Origin: an uncultured Nocardioides sp.
GTDB taxonomy: Bacteria > Actinomycetota > Actinomycetes > Propionibacteriales > Nocardioidaceae
NCBI RefSeq assembly: GCF_946885725.1
Contig: NZ_CAMPGZ010000054.1
Location: 1-21,233 of the forward strand
Length of the DNA stretch: 21,233 nt
Direction: 5' to 3'
Under the pieces are notes generated by a model, which made no database searches, was not told the DNA's origin, and saw only the letters and a list, made by a program, of their open reading frames with translations. The position numbers and the translations under genes were made by a program. Shown here in pieces: positions 7,269 to 15,966 of this stretch. Position 1 is the first letter of the stretch, and every line of letters starts with the position of its first letter.

Positions 7269-8120
7269 GTGCGCTGGCTCGTCACCGGATCGGCCGGGAT
7301 GCTCGGCACCGACCTCGTCGCGACGCTGCGCGAGCGCGGCGAGGACGTCACACCCCTCGTGCGCGGCGATGTCGACCTGCACGACCCGGCCGCGGTCGCG
7401 CGAGCCGTCGCCGACCACGACGTCGTGGTGAACTGCGCGGCCTGGACCCGGGTCGACGACGCGGAGGAGCACGAGGCCGAGGCGCTCGAGGTCAACGGCA
7501 CGATCCCCGACATCATCGCCCGCGCGATCGCGGACACTTCGGCGCGGATGGTGCAGATCAGCACCGACTACGTCTTCGACGGCCACGCCACCACGCCCTA
7601 CGCCGAGGACGCACCGACCGCGCCGCGCTCCGCCTACGGCCGCACCAAGGCGGCCGGCGAGGAGGCCGTGCGGGCTGCGCTACCGGACCGGCACTACGTG
7701 GTGCGGACCGCCTGGCTGTACGGCGCGCACGGACCGTGCTTCCCGAAGACGATGGCGCGGCTGGTGCGCGAGCGCGGGACCGTCAGCGTGGTCGACGACC
7801 AGGTCGGGCAGCCCACCTGGACCGTGGACGTGGCCGACGTCGTGGTGCGGCTGGTGCGGGCGGACGCGCCGGCGGGCAGCTACCACGCGACATCGTCCGG
7901 GCAGTGCTCGTGGTTCGAGCTGGCCCGCGCCGTGGTGGCGTCGGCAGGGCTCGACCCCGAGGCCGTGACGCCGACCACCAGCGACGCGTTCGTGCGGCCC
8001 GCTCCGCGGCCGGCGTACAGCGTCCTCGGGCACGACGCGCTCGTCCGCGCCGGCGTCGAGCCGATCGGGGACTGGCGCGATCGGTGGGAGGTCGCCGCGC
8101 CTTCGGTGCTGGCCGGCTGA
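7269..8120 (+). CDS. rmlD: dTDP-4-dehydrorhamnose reductase
   Basis: This 283-residue extended SDR reduces dTDP-4-keto-L-rhamnose with NADPH, the last step to dTDP-L-rhamnose. It shows the Rossmann loop VTGSAGMLGTDL at residues 5-16, DLHDPAAV, VVNCAAWTRVDDAE, the RmlD-typical STDYVFDG and the catalytic YGRTKAAGE (YxxxK). VRTAWLYG and VVDDQVGQPTW follow, as in the family. GTG 7269 is chosen because the fold begins directly after it and AGGAGGA (7259-7265) precedes it; the spacing of 3 nt is short. The frame stays open upstream through rmlC antisense sequence, which is discounted. The stop shares one base with the next start (TGATG), indicating coupling with the GNAT gene. Confidence 0.93.
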   Translation: MRWLVTGSAGMLGTDLVATLRERGEDVTPLVRGDVDLHDPAAVARAVADHDVVVNCAAWTRVDDAEEHEAEALEVNGTIPDIIARAIADTSARMVQISTDYVFDGHATTPYAEDAPTAPRSAYGRTKAAGEEAVRAALPDRHYVVRTAWLYGAHGPCFPKTMARLVRERGTVSVVDDQVGQPTWTVDVADVVVRLVRADAPAGSYHATSSGQCSWFELARAVVASAGLDPEAVTPTTSDAFVRPAPRPAYSVLGHDALVRAGVEPIGDWRDRWEVAAPSVLAG

Positions 8121-8542
8121 TGCCCGTCACGATCCGGCCCGGCACGCCGGACGACGCGGACGCCCTGATGGAGCTGTGGGAGGCGGCCGGGTTGAAGTTC
8201 CGCGCGCACGAGGTCGCCGCCGAGCTGGCGTCGGTGACCGCGCGCGACCCGGAGGTCGTGCTCGTGGCCGAGGACGAGTCGGGGCTGGTCGGCTCGGTGT
8301 TCGGCGCGTTCGACGGCCGGCGGGGCTGGGTCAACCGGCTCGCCACCCGGCCCGACCGGCGCGGCGAGGGCGTCGCACGCGCGCTGATGGACCGGCTCGA
8401 GGACGCGCTGCGCGCCAAGGGCTGCACCAAGGTCAACCTGCTGGTGCGGCGGTCCAACGACGAGGTGCTGGAGTTCTACGCGCGCCGCGGTTACGTCGCG
8501 GACGACGTGGTGTTCATCGGCAAGCGGCTCACCGACGACTGA
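8120..8542 (+). CDS. GNAT-family acetyltransferase, YpeA-like
   Basis: This 140-residue single-domain acetyltransferase begins MPVTIRPGTPDDADALMELW. Motif A reads WVNRLATRPDRRGEGVARALMDRLEDAL (about 67-94), with RRGEGVA as the pyrophosphate loop, then VNLLVRRSNDEVLEFYARRGY, the usual asparagine and late FYxxxGY signature. Size and motifs match the YpeA group, whose substrates are uncertain. The start overlaps the rmlD stop by one base, so it is probably translated by re-initiation. An 8-bp stem hairpin follows 28 bp after the stop. Confidence 0.87.
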   Translation: MPVTIRPGTPDDADALMELWEAAGLKFRAHEVAAELASVTARDPEVVLVAEDESGLVGSVFGAFDGRRGWVNRLATRPDRRGEGVARALMDRLEDALRAKGCTKVNLLVRRSNDEVLEFYARRGYVADDVVFIGKRLTDD

Positions 8543-8570
8543 CGGGCGGCCAGGCTTCCCCGGCGCGGCA

Positions 8571-8601
8571 CCCCTGGCTCCTGGGATTGACTCGCCAGGG
8601 G
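8571..8601 (+). terminator. Hairpin after rmlD-GNAT unit
   Basis: CCCCTGGC (8571-8578) pairs exactly with GCCAGGGG (8594-8601) across a 15-nt loop, 28 bp after the GNAT stop. There is no U-run. The 100 bp from here to the next hairpin hold no gene or motif that I recognise. Confidence 0.5.
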
Positions 8602-8703
8602 CACCGCTGCGCCCTCAGGCCGGATGTGGGAGCCGGTCATCCCCGGGGGCGCACAACGAAGGTACGGGTCCGGGCCCCCTTCCGTCCGGCGAATCGCGGA
8701 CGT

Positions 8704-8733
8704 TGACCCGCCCGGACTGGTCAGGGCGGGTCA
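8704..8733 (-). terminator. Perfect 10-bp stem hairpin after maf
   Basis: TGACCCGCCC (8704-8713) and GGGCGGGTCA (8724-8733) are exact reverse complements around a 10-nt loop. The stem begins 7 bp beyond the maf stop, so it likely ends the DUF885-maf transcript; it could also stop transcripts from the left. TCAGGAGC is repeated directly at 8731 and 8741, the second copy holding the maf stop. Confidence 0.65.
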
Positions 8734-8740
8734 GGAGCGT

Positions 8741-9385
8741 TCAGGAGCCGGCCACGCCGTTCCACAGGTCGGTCCAGCGGACGCCGAGCTCGGCGAACAT
8801 CTCGCGCACGACAGGCAGGCTGATCCCGACCACGTTGTGCGGGTCGCCCTCGAGTCCGCGCACGAACGCGCCGCCGAGACCGTCGACGGTGAACGCGCCG
8901 GCGACCTGGAGCGGTTCACCGGTCGCGACGTACGCCGCGATCTCCTCGTCGCTGACGTCGGCGAAGTGCACGACCGTGTCGGCCGCGCGCAGCACCTCGC
9001 GTCCGGTGGCGACCTCGACGAGGCAGTGGCCGGTGTGCAGCACCCCCGACCGGCCGCGCATGCTGCGCCAGCGGGCGGTCGCGTCGTCGGCGTTGTCGGG
9101 CTTGCCGAGCACCGCGCCGTCGAACTCCAGCACCGAGTCGCAGCCGAGCACCCAGGACGTGTCCGCGGGGTCGACGGTCTCGGCGACGGCGCGGGCCTTG
9201 AGCTCGGCGAGCCGGGCGGCGACCACCGCCGGGTCCGGGTCGTCGACCTGGGACTCGTCGACCCCCGACACGATCACGCGCGGGTGCACGCCCGCGTCGC
9301 GCAGCGTGGCCAGCCGGGCGGGGGAGGCGGAGGCCAGGACGAAGCGGTCGCCCAACGGCGCAGGCGGCACGGGTGGCGCGGTCAC
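8741..9385 (-). CDS. maf: Maf-family nucleotide pyrophosphatase
   Basis: This 214-residue protein hydrolyses non-canonical nucleoside triphosphates (dTTP/UTP or modified nucleotides) to monophosphates. The N-terminal LASASPARLATLRDAG (about 17-32) replaces the textbook SPRR with SPAR, as I recall for actinobacterial Mafs. VSGVDESQV, the acidic GCDSVLEFDGAVLGKPDNADDA and QVAGAFTVDGLGGAFVRGLEGDPHNVVG complete the active site. The chosen start is GTG 9385, whose GTGA overlaps the stop of the upstream DUF885 gene; the frame continues upstream only as a shadow of that gene. In M. tuberculosis maf directly follows accE5; here a peptidase-like gene is inserted between them. Confidence 0.92.
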   Translation of the reverse strand: MTAPPVPPAPLGDRFVLASASPARLATLRDAGVHPRVIVSGVDESQVDDPDPAVVAARLAELKARAVAETVDPADTSWVLGCDSVLEFDGAVLGKPDNADDATARWRSMRGRSGVLHTGHCLVEVATGREVLRAADTVVHFADVSDEEIAAYVATGEPLQVAGAFTVDGLGGAFVRGLEGDPHNVVGISLPVVREMFAELGVRWTDLWNGVAGS

Positions 9386-11079
9386 TGGATGCGGGCCAGC
9401 GCGGCCTGCAGCGGGTCGAGACCGATCGAGCCGAGATCGAGCGCCGCGCGGTGGAACGCCTTGAGGTCGAACCGGTCGCCGAGCCGCGCCTTGGCGTCGT
9501 CGCGGGCCTGCAGCCAGATCCGTTCGCCGACCTTGTACGACGGCGCCTGACCCGGCCAGCCGAGGTAGCGGTTGATCTCGAACCTGATCAGCTCCTCCTC
9601 CATGCGCGTGTGCTCGCGGAGGAACTGGGTGCCGAGCTCGCGGTCCCACGTCTCGCCCGGGTGGAAGCCGAACGGGTTGTCGCGCGGGATCCCGAGCTGC
9701 AGGTGCATGCCGATGTCGATGATCACCCGCGCGGCGCGGAAGGCCTGCGCGTCGAGCATGCCGAGCTTGTCGCCGGGGTCGTCGAGGTAGCCGAGGTCGT
9801 CCATCAGGCGTTCGGCGTACAGCGCCCACCCCTCGCCGTGCCCGGACACCCAGCACATCAGCCGCTGCCAGCGGTTGAGCGTCTCGTGGCGGTAGGCGGT
9901 CTGGGCGACCTGGAGGTGGTGGCCGGGGACGCCCTCGTGGAAGACGGTGGTGACCTCGCGCCAGGTGGAGAACTCGGTCTGGGTGTCGGGCACCGCCCAC
10001 CACATGCGGCCGGGCCGGCTGAAGTCCTCGGACGGTCCGGTGTAGTAGATGCCCCCGTCGGAGGTCGGTGCGATCCGGCACTCGATGCGGCGCACCGGCT
10101 CGGGGATGTCGAAGTGCACGTCGGCCATCTCGGCGATCGTGCGGTCGGCGAGCTCCTGCATCCAGGCGGCGAAGGCCTCCTTGCCCTGGATGGTGCGGGC
10201 CGGGTCGGCGTCGAGAGCGGCCACGGCGTCGTCGACCGAGCCGCCGGGGACGATCTTGTCGGCGACCCGCGCCATCTCGTCCTCGATGCGGGCGAGCTCC
10301 TGCCAGCCCCAGTCGTAGGTCTCGCGCAGGTCGATGGTGGTGCCGAGGAAGTGCCGCGAGCCGAGGGAGTAGAGCTCCTCGCCGCAAGCCTCGACCGGCC
10401 GGCCGCGCGGGGCGAGCTCGTCGGTGAGGAACCGGCCGAACTCCGCGACCGCGTCGCTCGCCTCCCGGGCGTGCTGCTCGAGCCGGTCGCGCAGGGCACC
10501 CTCGCGGCCGGAGCCCTCGACGAACGAGAGGAAGAAGTTGCCGCTGGAGCCGACCTGGCCGGTCCAGGAGCGGACCTGCTCGGCGACCTCGGCGAGCTGG
10601 CGCTGTGCCGCGACCCGGCCGCGGTCGGCAGCGTCGAGGAGCGTCGCGCGGTAGCCGTCGAGGGCGGCCGGGAACGCCGCCAGCCGGGCGTCGATGTTCT
10701 CCCACGCCGCGTCGTCGCTCGTGTCCATCAGGTCGAGCACCGAGCGCATGTCGTAGAGCGGGCTCGACACCACCGAGATCTGCGACTGCGGCACCAGTGC
10801 GTCGTGGAGCTCGACGTCGAGCGAGAGCCGCTCGATGAACGCGTCCCGGGCGACCTGCTCGGCCTCGTCGGTCGGCGTCGCGGCCCGCGCCTTGGCCAGT
10901 GCGTCCCGGGTGAGGCGGTCGCGCGCGGCGAAGCCGTCGGGGGAGTAGTCGGTCAGGCGGTCCTCGTGCCCGGGCACGCCGAGGTACGTCGCGGACACCG
11001 GGTCGAGGGCGCAGTAGTCCTCGACGTAGGCGTCGGCGATCGCGTCCACGGGGCGGACGGTGTTCTCGGCGGGGCTCAC
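9382..11079 (-). CDS. DUF885 protein, putative zinc metallopeptidase
   Basis: This 565-residue, mostly helical protein belongs to the DUF885 family. The likely metal site is HEGVPGHHLQ at 381-390, followed about 35 residues later by GEGWALYAERLMDDLGYLDDP, whose Glu could be the third ligand. The family is related to carboxypeptidase-like metallopeptidases but is poorly characterised, so peptidase activity is an inference. There is no signal peptide, so a cytoplasmic role is expected. It starts at GTG 11079, which has TAGGGT ending 6 nt upstream and no Shine-Dalgarno. Its stop overlaps the maf start by 4 bp. It sits 77 bp downstream of accE on the same strand, so it may also be read from the accDE promoter. 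Confidence 0.88.
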   Translation of the reverse strand: MSPAENTVRPVDAIADAYVEDYCALDPVSATYLGVPGHEDRLTDYSPDGFAARDRLTRDALAKARAATPTDEAEQVARDAFIERLSLDVELHDALVPQSQISVVSSPLYDMRSVLDLMDTSDDAAWENIDARLAAFPAALDGYRATLLDAADRGRVAAQRQLAEVAEQVRSWTGQVGSSGNFFLSFVEGSGREGALRDRLEQHAREASDAVAEFGRFLTDELAPRGRPVEACGEELYSLGSRHFLGTTIDLRETYDWGWQELARIEDEMARVADKIVPGGSVDDAVAALDADPARTIQGKEAFAAWMQELADRTIAEMADVHFDIPEPVRRIECRIAPTSDGGIYYTGPSEDFSRPGRMWWAVPDTQTEFSTWREVTTVFHEGVPGHHLQVAQTAYRHETLNRWQRLMCWVSGHGEGWALYAERLMDDLGYLDDPGDKLGMLDAQAFRAARVIIDIGMHLQLGIPRDNPFGFHPGETWDRELGTQFLREHTRMEEELIRFEINRYLGWPGQAPSYKVGERIWLQARDDAKARLGDRFDLKAFHRAALDLGSIGLDPLQAALARIQ

Positions 11080-11085
11080 ACGAGC

Positions 11086-11091
11086 ACCCTA
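11086..11091 (-). promoter_or_regulatory. -10 box for leaderless DUF885 gene
   Basis: TAGGGT on the minus strand ends 6 nt before GTG 11079, with no Shine-Dalgarno. It implies that the DUF885-maf pair has its own promoter despite following accE. Confidence 0.55.
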
Positions 11092-11156
11092 GATGTGGGG
11101 TTCGACCGGGTGGAACGGAACCGCCAGGTCACGGGCCGTGCGCGTCCAGTGGCGGC

Positions 11157-11419
11157 TCAGTGCGGCAGCCCGCTCGTCTGCCAGCCACCGGGGCCGGCGG
11201 ACAGCGGTCGCCGCACCGCGCGGCGCGGGGAGGCCCAGCGCGACGGCGGCGGGCCCGCCGCCGTGCCTCCCGCGTTGGACGCGGCGATCCCCTGGAGGAC
11301 GGCGACGAGCGCCGCGACCTCCTCGGGGCTCGCGTCGCCCTTGATCGCGAACAGCGGCGGGCGCGGCGCCTCGGTCGCCTCGGTGGTTTCTGCGCTCTCG
11401 GTACCTCCGTCGGGGCCGG

Positions 11420-11423
<4 letters not shown>
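11157..11423 (-). CDS. accE: Acyl-CoA carboxylase epsilon subunit
   Basis: This 88-residue protein fits the small epsilon subunit found only with actinobacterial acyl-CoA carboxylases. It has an acidic Thr/Glu-rich N-terminus (about 1-20) and the helix [24 protein letters not shown] (about 25-48). A Gly/Ala/Pro linker leads to the conserved tail [28 protein letters not shown]. The tail is the best evidence, matching the SxWxxxxRxxRxPLxxGPGxWxxSxLP pattern of AccE. Epsilon bridges the alpha and beta subunits and raises activity. GTG 11423 overlaps the accD stop (GTGA), giving tight coupling, as for accD5-accE5. In M. tuberculosis maf comes next; here the DUF885 gene intervenes. Confidence 0.9.
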
Positions 11424-13051
<1,628 letters not shown>

Positions 13052-13095
13052 GGGGTCGATCGCCTCCTTGTGGGTCTCACGGGAGACTAGTCGCT

Positions 13096-13914
13096 GTGAC
13101 GACCGACGAGATGTGGCGCCTGCCACTCCGGGCCGACGCGGTCGCCGACGCACTCGACCTGTCCCGGTGGCGTCCGGAGGTGCTGGACGCGTCTCCGTCG
13201 ACCAACGCGGTCGTCGCGGACCGGGCCCGGGCGGGAGAGGCGCCGGGCCTGCTGGTGGTCGCCGACCACCAGACCGCCGGGCGTGGCCGGCTGGACCGGA
13301 CCTGGGTGACACCCGCCGGCGCGGCGCTGACGTTCTCGCTGCTGGTCGCGCCCGAGCAGGTGCCGGTGGCGCGCTGGCCGTGGCTGCCGCTGCTGGCCGG
13401 GGTGGCGGTGGCCCGAGCGGTACGGCGGGTGGCCGGCGTCGACGCGGTGCTGAAGTGGCCGAACGACGTGCTCGCCGGCGACCGCAAGCTCACGGGGATC
13501 CTCGTCGAGCGGGTCGAGGGGCCGCGCCACGCGTCGGCCGTCGTCGGCATCGGGATCAACGTGCTGCAGCGCCGCGACGAGCTGCCGGTCGACGCCGCCA
13601 CCTCCGTCGCGATCGAGGCCGGGCGCCCCGTCGACCGGGTTGCGCTGCTGGCCGAGGTGGTCGACCAGCTCGGGCGGTTGTACGACGAGTGGGTCGCGAT
13701 GTCCGGCGACACCCGGGCGTCCGGGCTGCTCGACGCCTACACCGGCCTGTGCGCCACGGTCGGGCAGGAGGTGCGCGTGCACCTGCCGCGCGACGAGGAG
13801 CTGCGCGGCGTCGCGGACCACGTGGACGACGACGGGCGCCTCGTCGTGGTCGGGCCGTCCGGACCGGTCGCGCTCGGGGCCGGCGACGTCGTCCACGTCC
13901 GGCGTACGTCGTAA
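13096..13914 (+). CDS. birA: Biotin--[acetyl-CoA carboxylase] ligase
   Basis: This 272-residue enzyme activates biotin with ATP and attaches it to the carrier lysine of the carboxylase alpha subunit. It has [10 protein letters not shown] (35-44), the nucleotide loop [15 protein letters not shown] (56-70), the biotin-site KWPNDVL (120-126) and KLTGILVE (131-138). A small C-terminal SH3-like domain starts at about 224 (GQEVRVHLP). There is no N-terminal DNA-binding domain, so it is a class I ligase and not a repressor. GTG 13096 is the only sensible start; GAGACT ending 7 nt upstream may be a weak -10 of a leaderless message. It is divergent from accD across 44 bp, the same pairing as birA and accD5 in M. 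tuberculosis. Confidence 0.94.
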   Translation: MTTDEMWRLPLRADAVADALDLSRWRPEVLDASPSTNAVVADRARAGEAPGLLVVADHQTAGRGRLDRTWVTPAGAALTFSLLVAPEQVPVARWPWLPLLAGVAVARAVRRVAGVDAVLKWPNDVLAGDRKLTGILVERVEGPRHASAVVGIGINVLQRRDELPVDAATSVAIEAGRPVDRVALLAEVVDQLGRLYDEWVAMSGDTRASGLLDAYTGLCATVGQEVRVHLPRDEELRGVADHVDDDGRLVVVGPSGPVALGAGDVVHVRRTS

Positions 13915-13935
13915 AGGGCGTGACATGATCGAGCC

Positions 13936-14469
13936 GTGGCGTTTCCCAGCAGGCTCCTCAACGAGGGCGAGCACGTCGTCGTGCACACGCGCACGCACGT
14001 CAAGGCGCTGCTGGTCCCTGCCCTGCTGCTGATCGTGCTGGCCGCCGTCGGCGGGTTCCTGGTCTCGATCGTGCCCGCGTCGAGCGCGCAGCCGCTGGTG
14101 CAGCTGGTGATCTGGGCGCTCGTCGGACTGGTCGCGATCTGGTGGGTCGTCAAGCCGTTCGTGCTCTGGCTGACCACGACGTACACCTTCACCAACCGGC
14201 GCTTCATCAAGCGCAGCGGGTTCATCGCCAAGCAGGGCCGCACCATCCCGCTCAACCGGATCAGCGGCGTCGACTTCGACATCGGGATCGTCGACCGGCT
14301 GTTCGGCTGCGGCACGCTGGTCGTCTCCGACGCGAGCGAGAACGGCACCGTGCTGCTGCACGACATCCCGCAGGTCGAGCGCGTGCAGATGCAGGTGTCG
14401 GAGGAGCTGCACCGGATCGCCAACCCGGGCTACCCGGGCTACCACGAACGTGCCGATGACGGCGCCTGA
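13936..14469 (+). CDS. Membrane protein with bacterial PH domain (bPH2/YdbS-like)
   Basis: This 177-residue protein has a short cytoplasmic start (VAFPSRLLNEGEHVVVHTRTH), two membrane segments (about 25-46 and 57-79) and then a PH-like beta domain. The domain starts with YTFTNRRFIKRSGFIAKQGRTIPLNRISGVDFDIGIVDRLFGCGTLVVSDAS, the hallmark of DUF304/bPH2 proteins. Their function is not settled; the domain probably binds at the inner membrane face. GTG 13936 lies 21 bp after birA; CATGAT ending 6 nt upstream is a weak candidate -10. The end of the gene overlaps the cyclase start by 14 bp, so the two are likely co-translated. Rv3278c in M. tuberculosis is the syntenic equivalent beside birA. Confidence 0.88.
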   Translation: MAFPSRLLNEGEHVVVHTRTHVKALLVPALLLIVLAAVGGFLVSIVPASSAQPLVQLVIWALVGLVAIWWVVKPFVLWLTTTYTFTNRRFIKRSGFIAKQGRTIPLNRISGVDFDIGIVDRLFGCGTLVVSDASENGTVLLHDIPQVERVQMQVSEELHRIANPGYPGYHERADDGA

Positions 14470-15445
14470 CCCCGACGCGTTCACCAGCGAGGCGCTCGAG
14501 AGCGCGCTGCTCGGCGACCTGCCCCAGCTCACCAGCACCGACGTCGCCGAGGCCGCCGGCGTCCCGGTCGAGGACGCCCGCCGGCTGTGGCGCGCGCTCG
14601 GCTTCCCCGACCAGGGTGACGTCGCGGCGTTCACCGAGAGCGACAAGTCCGCGCTGGCGGCTGTCGTCGGCTCGGTGACCTCGGGCGCGATCGACTTCGA
14701 CACCGCCGTCCGGCTCACTCGCGCCGTCGGCCAGACCATGGCGCGGCTCGCCGACTGGCAGGTAGCGACGCTGGCCAGCCGGGTCGAGGAGCTCGAGCGC
14801 GGCGACGAGGCGACCGGCAGCCGGATCGGCAGCGCGCTGCGGCTGGCCGAGGAGGTCGGGGTGCCGTTCGAGCACCTGCTGGTCTACGCCTGGCGCCGCC
14901 ACCTGGCTGCTGCGGTCGCGCGCGTCGAGGCCCTGGGCGCCAACGACGAGGACCTGCACACTGTCGAAGTCACGGTCGGGTTCGCCGACCTGGTCCAGTT
15001 CACCGCGCTCTCCAACGAGATGAACGAGGACCGGATCGGCGACATGGTCGAGATCTTCGAGTCCCGGTGCGCCGACGTGGTGGCCGCCAAGAAGGGCCGG
15101 GTCATCAAGACCCTGGGCGACTCGGTGCTGTTCGTCTCCGACGACCCGGTCGGCGGCATGGACATCGCGCTCTCGATCATCGACGTGATCGGCAACGACA
15201 CCCGCCTGCCCGACGTGAAGATCGGCATCGCCACCGGCGCCGTCGTGATGCGGCTCGGCGACGTCTTCGGCCCGCCGGTCAACATGGCCGCCCGGCTCAC
15301 CGGCGTCGCTCGGCGCAACCGTGTGATCACCGACCGCGACACCGCCGTACGCCTGCCGTCGGACCGGTTCGAGTGGCGTGCGCTGCCGCCCCGCCCGCTG
15401 CGCGGGTTCGGCGTCGTGGAGCCGGTGACCGTCCGCCGCGCCTGA
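14456..15445 (+). CDS. Class III adenylate cyclase with Rv1264-like N-terminal regulatory domain
   Basis: From ATG 14456 this is 329 residues; GTG 14450, in frame, would add two. Residues 1-160 are helical and resemble the regulatory domain of pH-sensing M. tuberculosis Rv1264 (for example VAEAAGVPVEDARRLWRALGFP). The catalytic domain follows, with every key residue visible: metal-binding Asp178 (VGFADLVQFT) and Asp222 (KTLGDSVLF), adenine-selecting Lys218 and Asp269 (GDVFGPPVNMAARL), and transition-state Asn276 and Arg280. I therefore predict a working ATP cyclase, as a homodimer with no membrane segment. No Shine-Dalgarno is seen and the start overlaps the PH-domain gene, so translation is probably coupled. 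A hairpin at 15461-15477 follows its stop. What signal it senses cannot be read here. Confidence 0.9.
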   Translation: MTAPDPDAFTSEALESALLGDLPQLTSTDVAEAAGVPVEDARRLWRALGFPDQGDVAAFTESDKSALAAVVGSVTSGAIDFDTAVRLTRAVGQTMARLADWQVATLASRVEELERGDEATGSRIGSALRLAEEVGVPFEHLLVYAWRRHLAAAVARVEALGANDEDLHTVEVTVGFADLVQFTALSNEMNEDRIGDMVEIFESRCADVVAAKKGRVIKTLGDSVLFVSDDPVGGMDIALSIIDVIGNDTRLPDVKIGIATGAVVMRLGDVFGPPVNMAARLTGVARRNRVITDRDTAVRLPSDRFEWRALPPRPLRGFGVVEPVTVRRA

Positions 15446-15460
15446 CCCGCACGCCGCGCG

Positions 15461-15477
15461 GCCGATGCGGTATCGGC
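15461..15477 (+). terminator. Short hairpin after cyclase gene
   Basis: GCCGAT (15461-15466) pairs with ATCGGC (15472-15477) over a 5-nt loop, 15 bp after the cyclase stop. The stem is only 6 bp with no U-run, so it is a weak terminator or another protein site. Confidence 0.4.
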
Positions 15478-15482
15478 GGGTC

Positions 15483-15523
15483 GGTCAGCGTGACCTGGCC
15501 GTGACTAGACCGCGGCCTAGTCA
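15483..15523. promoter_or_regulatory. Two palindromes upstream of winged-helix gene
   Basis: GGTCA-GCG-TGACC (15483-15495) is a 5-bp inverted repeat. TGACTAG (15502-15508) and CTAGTCA (15517-15523) are exact reverse complements flanking an 8-nt centre that contains CCGCGG; only one base pair of the 22-bp unit fails. Both lie 50-90 bp before the -10 box of the winged-helix gene, a good place for an operator, perhaps of that protein itself. Confidence 0.5.
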
Positions 15524-15572
15524 TTTCGGGCCAACCCCCTCGGAACCTCGCCTCGTGTCCGTTTTGTCCATT

Positions 15573-15578
15573 TACCTT
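15573..15578 (+). promoter_or_regulatory. -10 box for leaderless winged-helix gene
   Basis: TACCTT (TANNNT) ends 7 nt before ATG 15586. This supports that ATG over the in-frame TTG at 15577, which overlaps the box itself. Confidence 0.5.
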
Positions 15579-15585
15579 GGTCGAC

Positions 15586-15924
15586 ATGATGAGTGTGCAG
15601 GGGGTCGACGTGGACCTCGCGGCCCGCCGCGTGTGGCGCGACGGGCAGGAGATCCGCCTGTCGAACAAGGAGTTCGACCTGGTCGCCTACCTGATCGCGC
15701 GCGCCGGCACGGTCGTCTCGCGCGAGGAGCTCATGCGGGAGGTCTGGCAGACGACGTTCTGGACGTCGGCCAAGACGATCGACGTGCACCTGGGCTGGGT
15801 GCGCCGCAAGCTCGGCGACGACACCCGCCGCCCGACGCTGATCACCACCATCCGAGGTCGCGGCCTGCGCTTCGAGGTGTCGCCGCCCGTGTACGCCGTC
15901 GACCAGGCCAAGTCCGCCTCCTGA
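15586..15924 (+). CDS. Stand-alone OmpR/PhoB-type winged-helix DNA-binding protein
   Basis: This is a 112-residue protein made almost wholly of the C-terminal effector domain of OmpR-type response regulators. It has the strand GVDVDLAARRVWRDGQEIRLSNKEFDLVAYLIAR, REELMREVWQ, the recognition helix region TSAKTIDVHLGWVRRKLGDD, and the wing LITTIRGRGLRFEV. The receiver domain is absent and no kinase gene is nearby. It therefore binds DNA but must be controlled by level or by another partner. ATG 15586 is chosen from the TACCTT box; ATG 15589 is also possible, and TTG 15577 would add three residues. It is 42 bp upstream of purK, which has its own -10, and follows the cyclase by 140 bp. Its targets are unknown; upstream palindromes are candidates. 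Confidence 0.85.
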   Translation: MMSVQGVDVDLAARRVWRDGQEIRLSNKEFDLVAYLIARAGTVVSREELMREVWQTTFWTSAKTIDVHLGWVRRKLGDDTRRPTLITTIRGRGLRFEVSPPVYAVDQAKSAS

Positions 15925-15954
15925 CGCCGTTCTCCTGAGCGCGCGGGCCCCCGA

Positions 15955-15960
15955 TAGGGT
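15955..15960 (+). promoter_or_regulatory. -10 box for leaderless purK
   Basis: TAGGGT (TANNNT) ends 6 nt before GTG 15967, with no Shine-Dalgarno. The upstream 36 bp show no -35 or operator that I recognise. Confidence 0.55.
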
Positions 15961-15966
15961 CGGCGC

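Noticed and set aside
6572..8120. A complete rhamnose operon
   Set aside because: Only rmlC and rmlD are present and they are divergent. rmlA, rmlB and a rhamnosyltransferase are not in the window.
1092..8542. Mobile genomic island
   Set aside because: No integrase, transposase, tRNA or flanking direct repeat is seen, and codon bias looks like the flanks by eye. Synteny only suggests an insertion.
13087..14739. A 550-codon minus-strand frame over birA, PH and cyclase genes
   Set aside because: It is antisense to three well-supported genes and carries no recognisable domain.
15925..15966. Purine riboswitch before purK
   Set aside because: Only 42 bp separate the genes, and the -10 box abuts the start, leaving no leader RNA.
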